DNA of 9,377 nucleotides from NCBI GenBank assembly GCA_013812995.1, contig JACCSL010000198.1:1-9377 (forward strand). Reading direction: 5' to 3'. This DNA comes from Ardenticatenales bacterium (lineage in GTDB: Bacteria > Chloroflexota > Anaerolineae > Ardenticatenales > Ardenticatenaceae). Below the pieces are notes generated by a model. The model did not search any database. It was not told the origin of the DNA and was given only the letters and a program-made list of their open reading frames with translations. The first letter of the stretch is position 1. Each line of letters opens with the position of its first letter. A program made the position numbers and the translations under genes. Below, one piece after another: positions 5,170 to 9,377 of the stretch.

Positions 5170-6960
5170 GTGACCCGCAAAAGCGAATTCGTCGTGCAGG
5201 GAGCTTACCCCTATGACCGCCGCAGCGTCCCACGCTGGATCATCTCTCATCTCTGGCGCTACCGGGGCTTCCTGCTCACCGCGCTGACCCTCTTCCTGGC
5301 AAGTCACCTCGCCTACTCGATGGCCCCCGTGCTGATTGGGCGCGCCGCCGAGGAGATTCTCCACCCGACCACTCCCAACGCTCTACGGAACCTCGCGCTG
5401 GGTATCCTGGCCGTCCTCGTCTTTGACGGTTTTGCCATGCTCCTGGGTAGCTACTCGGTGGAGGTTATCGCCAAGCATTTCGAGGCGGACGCGCGCGAGG
5501 AGCTCTACGCCAGCTTGCTGGGCAAGAGCCAGACCTTCCACGACCGGCAGCGCGTCGGCGACCTCATGGCGCGAGCGACTGATGATGTAGGTAACCTGAG
5601 CAGCATGACCATGCCCGGTCTGAGCCTCATCACCGAGACAGGGTTTGCCATCGTGGTGCCGCTGAGCTACATCGCCTCCATCAGCCCGGAAATGCTCCTC
5701 GTGCCGCTGGGCTTTATTTTCACCTATGTCATTGCAGTGCGCCGCTACACCCAGCAGCTCAACCCCGTCACGCAGGCGCAGCGCGCGCAGTTTGGCCGGA
5801 TGAATAGCGGGCTGGAAGAAACCATTTCCGGCATTGAGGTGGTCAAGGCAAGCGCGCAGGAGCCCTTCGAGCGGGGCAAATTCTACGACAACGCGCGCCG
5901 CTACCGGGAACTGTTTGTCGAGCAGGGTAAGATCGAGGCGCGCTACCTGCCCCTGCTGCTCTTCGGTATCGCCCTGGGGCTGACCTTCCTGCACGCGATG
6001 CTCCTCTACCAGCAGGGGCGGCTCACCATTGCCGAGATCATTGCCATCATGGGGCTGATGAATGTCCTGCGCTTCCCAACCTTTATTTCCATCTTCACCT
6101 TCTCGCTCGTCCAGATGGGGCTGGCCAGCGCGGCCCGCATCCTGAATATCATCGACGCCGAGAGCGAGCTGGATGAGAACCAGGGTGGCTACCAGGAACC
6201 CATGCGGGGCGACATCGTCTTCGACAGCGTGACCTTCCGCTACGGCGATACGACGGTGCTGGAGGGCGTCTCTTTCCAGCTTCGTGCGGGGCAGACGGTC
6301 GCGGTGGTGGGGCAGACCGGCTCCGGCAAGAGCACGCTGGCGCAGCTCGTCAACCGCACCTACGATACCACCGAGGGGAAAATCCTGATCGATGGCGTGG
6401 ACGTGCGCGCGTGGGATCTCAACGCGCTCCGCTCGCAGATTTCCAAGATTGAGCAGGATATCTTTCTCTTCTCCCGCTCCCTGGCGGACAACATTGCCTT
6501 CGGTGCCCCCGGCGCGAGCCGCGCCCAGATCGAGCAGGCCGCCCACGAGGCACAGGCGCACGAGTTCATCCACTCTTTCGCGGAGGGCTACGACACGGTC
6601 GTGGGCGAGCGAGGCGTGACCCTCTCCGGGGGGCAGCGGCAGCGCATTGCCCTGGCCCGCGCCTTCCTGAGCGATCCCCGCATCCTGATTCTGGATGACT
6701 CGACGAGCGCCATTGATAGCGCCACCGAGGACGAGATTCAGCGCGCCATCCAGCGCGCCCGGCAGGGTCGGACAACGCTGCTCATCACCCATCGCCTCTC
6801 CCAGATTCGCTGGGCCGACACGATTCTTGTGCTGGAGCGGGGCCGGGTGGTCGCCAGCGGCAGCCACGAGGAGCTTCTGCGTCACTCGCCGCTCTATCGG
6901 CGCATCTTCGCACGCTACGAGGTAGAACTCCCGCCCCTGGAGGCGATTCAGTCGGGTTGA
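5170..6960 (+). CDS. ABC exporter half-transporter 1 (degenerate Walker B)
   Basis: A 596-residue type IV (ABCB-like) half-transporter. The membrane domain (~residues 25-325) has six predicted helices, roughly at 32-54, 75-94, 152-170, 172-190, 258-280 and 286-318. The ATPase domain follows with Walker A GQTGSGKS (381-388), Q-loop Gln429, signature LSGGQ (485-489), Walker B ILILDD (505-510) and H-loop His541. The catalytic glutamate normally found after Walker B is Asp510. That substitution marks the degenerate half of heterodimeric exporters such as TM287/288. The partner is very probably the second ABC gene two positions downstream. The substrate is unknown: heterodimers of this kind export drugs, lipids, peptides or small thiols. 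It starts with GTG (GGAG 6 nt upstream). Its stop codon overlaps the next start by 1 nt, so the cytochrome gene is translationally coupled to it. Confidence 0.95.
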   Translation: MTRKSEFVVQGAYPYDRRSVPRWIISHLWRYRGFLLTALTLFLASHLAYSMAPVLIGRAAEEILHPTTPNALRNLALGILAVLVFDGFAMLLGSYSVEVIAKHFEADAREELYASLLGKSQTFHDRQRVGDLMARATDDVGNLSSMTMPGLSLITETGFAIVVPLSYIASISPEMLLVPLGFIFTYVIAVRRYTQQLNPVTQAQRAQFGRMNSGLEETISGIEVVKASAQEPFERGKFYDNARRYRELFVEQGKIEARYLPLLLFGIALGLTFLHAMLLYQQGRLTIAEIIAIMGLMNVLRFPTFISIFTFSLVQMGLASAARILNIIDAESELDENQGGYQEPMRGDIVFDSVTFRYGDTTVLEGVSFQLRAGQTVAVVGQTGSGKSTLAQLVNRTYDTTEGKILIDGVDVRAWDLNALRSQISKIEQDIFLFSRSLADNIAFGAPGASRAQIEQAAHEAQAHEFIHSFAEGYDTVVGERGVTLSGGQRQRIALARAFLSDPRILILDDSTSAIDSATEDEIQRAIQRARQGRTTLLITHRLSQIRWADTILVLERGRVVASGSHEELLRHSPLYRRIFARYEVELPPLEAIQSG

Positions 6961-7913
6961 TGCGACGACGAGCGAGATGGGGATTACTCATCCTGAGTGC
7001 AGCGGTGTTGTTTGCGCTACTCCTGACCAGCCGGTATCGCGTACCAGAGGCGGTGCCCCTCGCGCTGGCGCGGGTGGGCCCGCGCGGCTGCGCCGACATC
7101 GCGGACATCAGCCCCAGGCAGAGCTCGGCGGCGCAGCGTCCCGCGCCGCTGCCATCGCCCATTCCAGCGGCTGGCCCGGCCCCCACCGAGGATCGCATTG
7201 GTTTTCCGGTGGGCTATCAAGAAAATTTCGCGCTCTACTTTGTCATAGATCGCCCGGACCTGCGCGAGGTGCGCGTGGCCTGTGCGAACGTGCTGGCCGC
7301 CTCCGCGCTGCCCGGCCAGCCACTTCCGTACGGGAGTGTTTTCATTATGGAGGGCTGGGCGGTGGCGGTGGATGAGCGGGGCTTGCCCATCTTCGACGCG
7401 TCGGGCCATCTCATCCGCGAGCAACTGAACTCGCTCATGGTCATGCGCAAGGGCGAGGGCTTCGGCGCGGCCTACGGAGAGGCGCGCACCGGCGCGTGGG
7501 AGTACGGGGCCTATCAGCCGGACGGTTCCTATCTGGTCGCGCCCCAGCAGAGCCATAGCTGCGCGGCCTGCCATCGCCAGCAGTCCAGCGCCGAGGCCGA
7601 TTGGCTCTTTCGAAGTCGGCTCTTTTTCAAGCCAACAGAGGCGAGCCGCGCGCCCGAGGCAGGTCCGAGGGAGGTCATCCCATTTCACTACCTGTTCCGC
7701 CCGGGGACGGTGAATGCACGGGTGGGGAGCACCATCACCTGGAGCAACCTGGACGAGGTGTGGTACACGATCACGGCGGCGGATGGCTCCTTCGATTCCG
7801 GGCCACTCGCGCCGGGGCAGCACTTCAACCATACCTTCAACCAGGCGGGCCGCTACGAATACTTCAGTTCTTTTCATCCGGGTATGCGAGGAACTATTCA
7901 GATTATAGAGTGA
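6960..7913 (+). CDS. Cytochrome P460-type c-heme protein fused to a cupredoxin-like domain
   Basis: A 317-residue exported protein. Residues ~7-23 are a hydrophobic signal or anchor after RRRAR, and a Pro/Ala-rich spacer follows (~60-76). Residues ~82-220 match the cytochrome P460 family (FALYFVIDRPDLREVRV, GSVFIMEGW, GAWEYGAY), ending in a c-type heme site CAACH (Cys201, Cys204, His205). The lysine that cross-links heme in true P460 seems to be Met130 by motif spacing, so it may be closer to cytochrome c'-beta; this needs an alignment. Residues ~240-317 are a cupredoxin-like domain (FRPGTV...FDSGPLAPGQ...HPGMRGT). Of the type 1 copper ligands, the first His is Tyr269 and the Cys is Ser303; only His306 and Met309 remain, so copper binding of the usual kind is unlikely. 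Start: ATG 6960 overlaps the TGA of the preceding ABC gene (TGATG). A TTG at 6957 is possible but less likely. It sits between the halves of an ABC exporter. Confidence 0.9.
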   Translation: MRRRARWGLLILSAAVLFALLLTSRYRVPEAVPLALARVGPRGCADIADISPRQSSAAQRPAPLPSPIPAAGPAPTEDRIGFPVGYQENFALYFVIDRPDLREVRVACANVLAASALPGQPLPYGSVFIMEGWAVAVDERGLPIFDASGHLIREQLNSLMVMRKGEGFGAAYGEARTGAWEYGAYQPDGSYLVAPQQSHSCAACHRQQSSAEADWLFRSRLFFKPTEASRAPEAGPREVIPFHYLFRPGTVNARVGSTITWSNLDEVWYTITAADGSFDSGPLAPGQHFNHTFNQAGRYEYFSSFHPGMRGTIQIIE

Positions 7914-7914
7914 G

Positions 7915-7919
7915 AAGGA
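7915..7919 (+). promoter_or_regulatory. Ribosome binding site of ABC exporter half 2
   Basis: AAGGA begins 2 nt after the cytochrome stop codon and ends 6 nt before ATG 7926. The 12-nt gap leaves no room for a promoter, so the gene is in the same operon. Confidence 0.75.
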
Positions 7920-7925
7920 ACCGCT

Positions 7926-9377
7926 ATGGGTTTTCTGATGGACGGCCTTGATGCCGAGGCGTATGACCGCAGCTACACAGACCGCGCCCTGGTCCGCCGC
8001 ATCCTGAGCTACTTCCGCCCGGAGGGACGCAAGATGCTGATGGTGGTGCTTGCCATCGTTCTGACCGCCCTCATCGACACGAGCCTGCCCATTCTGATCT
8101 CGCGCAGCCTGGATCGCCTCCAGGGGCAGGTCGCCCGGTTAGACCTCCTGATCATCGCGGGCACCATCGCGGGGCTCGCCTCGCTCTCCTGGCTCTTCAA
8201 CTATGGGCGACGCACCCTCTCGGCCAGGGCGGTGGGTAGTGTGGTGCTGCGCCTGCGCGAGGATGCCTTCGATGCGGTGGTAGCGCGGGATCTTTCCTTT
8301 TACGATACCTTCGCCTCTGGCAAGGTCGTCAGCCGCGTGACCTCGGACACGCAAGCCTTCTCGCAGGTGGTGACCCTGACGATTGACCTGATGAGCCAGC
8401 TGCTGCTCGTGCTCTTTCTGATTGGCTATCTCTTTTCCGTCGATGCGCGCCTCACCTGGATGACCCTGGCGCTGACCCCCTTCATCGTCGGGGCGGCGCT
8501 GGGCTTCCGCACCTTTGCCCGCAACGCCATCACGCAGGCGCGGCGCATGGGCGCGGTGGTCAGCTCCCATGTTCAGGAGACGGTCAGCGGCATCGGGGTG
8601 GCGAAGAGTTTCCGGCAGGAGGCGGCGATCTACCAGGAGTTTCGGGGTGTTAACGAGCAGTCCTATCACATCAACCTGCGCACGGGCCTCATCTTCAGCG
8701 GCATCTTCCCCATTCTAAATATTCTGGCTGGTATCGGCACAGCGACCTTGGTCTACTTCGGCGGGGAGAGTGTCAAAGCAGGGCAACTGAGCCCCGGTGA
8801 CTGGTACCTCTTCATCCAGGGCTTGGGACTTTTCTGGTTTCCCCTGACCAGCATCGCCTCCTTCTGGAGTCAGTTTCAGATCGGGCTCGCGGCAGGCGAG
8901 CGCGTTTTTGCCCTGATCGACGCGGAGCCAGCGGTGGTCCAGGTAGATGACATAAAGTTGGGAGACGTGCGCGGGGAGATTCGCTTCGAGCACATCACAT
9001 TCCGTTACAACGCGCAGGAGCAGGTGCTTGACGACTTCTCGCTCACCATCCAGCCGGGCGAGACCATCGCGCTCGTCGGCCACACGGGCTCGGGGAAGTC
9101 CAGCCTCGTCAAGCTCATTGCCCGCTTCTACGAGTTCCAGGGTGGGCGGCTGCTGATCGATGGCCATGATATTCGTTCGCTGGACCTTGCCACCTATCGC
9201 CAGCACCTGGGCATGGTCACGCAGAGCCCCTTCCTCTTCGATGGCAGCGTGCGCGACAACATTCGCTACGGGAACCAGAGCGCCAGCGATGAGCAGGTCA
9301 ACGAGGCGGCGCGGCAGGTGGGCGGGGGGGATTGGATTCAGGGCTTGCCCAATGGCCTGGACACCGAGGTCGGGGAG
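7926..9377 (+). CDS. ABC exporter half-transporter 2, C-terminus cut by window end
   Basis: 484 residues are visible and the frame is open at the right edge; about 100-130 residues should be missing. The membrane domain has helices roughly at 36-58, 72-92, 149-171, 177-198, 257-279 and 292-318. The ATPase domain begins near residue 350 with the A-loop region FRYNAQEQVLDDFSL, Walker A GHTGSGKS (385-392) and Q-loop Gln433 in VTQSPFLFDGSVRDNIRYG. The signature, Walker B and H-loop lie beyond the window. The visible motifs are canonical, and the protein is not a close duplicate of half 1, so the pair is a diverged heterodimer and not a recent duplication. By analogy with TAP1/TAP2-type transporters I expect this half to carry the catalytic glutamate and perhaps a weakened signature motif. 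The start is fixed by AAGGA 6 nt before the ATG. Confidence 0.94.
   Translation, partial: MGFLMDGLDAEAYDRSYTDRALVRRILSYFRPEGRKMLMVVLAIVLTALIDTSLPILISRSLDRLQGQVARLDLLIIAGTIAGLASLSWLFNYGRRTLSARAVGSVVLRLREDAFDAVVARDLSFYDTFASGKVVSRVTSDTQAFSQVVTLTIDLMSQLLLVLFLIGYLFSVDARLTWMTLALTPFIVGAALGFRTFARNAITQARRMGAVVSSHVQETVSGIGVAKSFRQEAAIYQEFRGVNEQSYHINLRTGLIFSGIFPILNILAGIGTATLVYFGGESVKAGQLSPGDWYLFIQGLGLFWFPLTSIASFWSQFQIGLAAGERVFALIDAEPAVVQVDDIKLGDVRGEIRFEHITFRYNAQEQVLDDFSLTIQPGETIALVGHTGSGKSSLVKLIARFYEFQGGRLLIDGHDIRSLDLATYRQHLGMVTQSPFLFDGSVRDNIRYGNQSASDEQVNEAARQVGGGDWIQGLPNGLDTEVGE

Noticed and set aside
5383..6885. A 500-codon open frame on the minus strand opposite ABC half 1
   Set aside because: It is a shadow of the high-GC ABC gene. 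The translation has no recognisable domain, and the plus strand encodes a complete, motif-perfect transporter.
7017..7877. A 286-codon minus-strand open frame opposite the cytochrome gene
   Set aside because: The plus frame carries CAACH and cupredoxin motifs and fits the operon; the minus frame shows no family features.
8139..9206. Two minus-strand open frames (8139-8669 and 8715-9206) opposite ABC half 2
   Set aside because: Both are compositional shadows of the transporter, with no domain and no plausible start context.

Overview
The window reads as chromosomal DNA of a moderately GC-rich bacterium, most likely a member of the Chloroflexota. This rests on gene style: a soluble-adenylyl-cyclase-like protein with tandem cyclase domains, a MEDS-domain hybrid histidine kinase, and a heterodimeric ABC exporter with a cytochrome P460-type gene between its halves. 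It is a family-level impression; there is no rRNA or other phylogenetic marker here.

Layout, left to right. (1) 1-1072, minus: the N-terminal 357 residues of a class III nucleotide cyclase, running off the left edge. (2) 1073-1260: divergent intergenic region with a good extended -10 element for the rightward gene. (3) 1261-2181, plus: a membrane-anchored alpha/beta hydrolase with a complete catalytic triad. (4) 2205-4052, minus, convergent after 23 bp: a soluble hybrid histidine kinase (MEDS, HisKA, HATPase, receiver). Its kinase-receiver linker carries a near-perfect hairpin resembling the end of an IS200/IS605-type element. (5) 4053-4481: about 430 bp without a convincing gene, holding a -10-like box, a small dyad and a perfect 11-bp-arm inverted repeat in the presumed uvrA leader. 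(6) 4482-5079, plus: a broken uvrA. Its first ~49 codons, including Walker A, are joined out of frame to its last ~150 codons, with a 6-nt microhomology at the junction. (7) 5170 to the right edge, plus: a tight operon of ABC exporter half 1 (degenerate Walker B), a P460-type cytochrome fused to a cupredoxin-like domain, and ABC exporter half 2 (cut by the window end).

How the genes fit together. The ABC-cytochrome-ABC cluster is the only clear functional unit: stop and start codons overlap by 1 nt at the first junction, and 12 nt separate the genes at the second. The two ABC halves very probably form one asymmetric exporter, and the cytochrome/cupredoxin protein is made with it and placed on the outer face of the membrane. 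The cupredoxin domain has lost two of the four type 1 copper ligands, so it is probably a structural or binding domain rather than an electron carrier. The cyclase and the histidine kinase are independent signalling genes without an adjacent target. The most notable points are the P460/pseudo-cupredoxin protein inside an exporter operon, the internally deleted uvrA, and the mobile-element-like hairpin inside the kinase linker.
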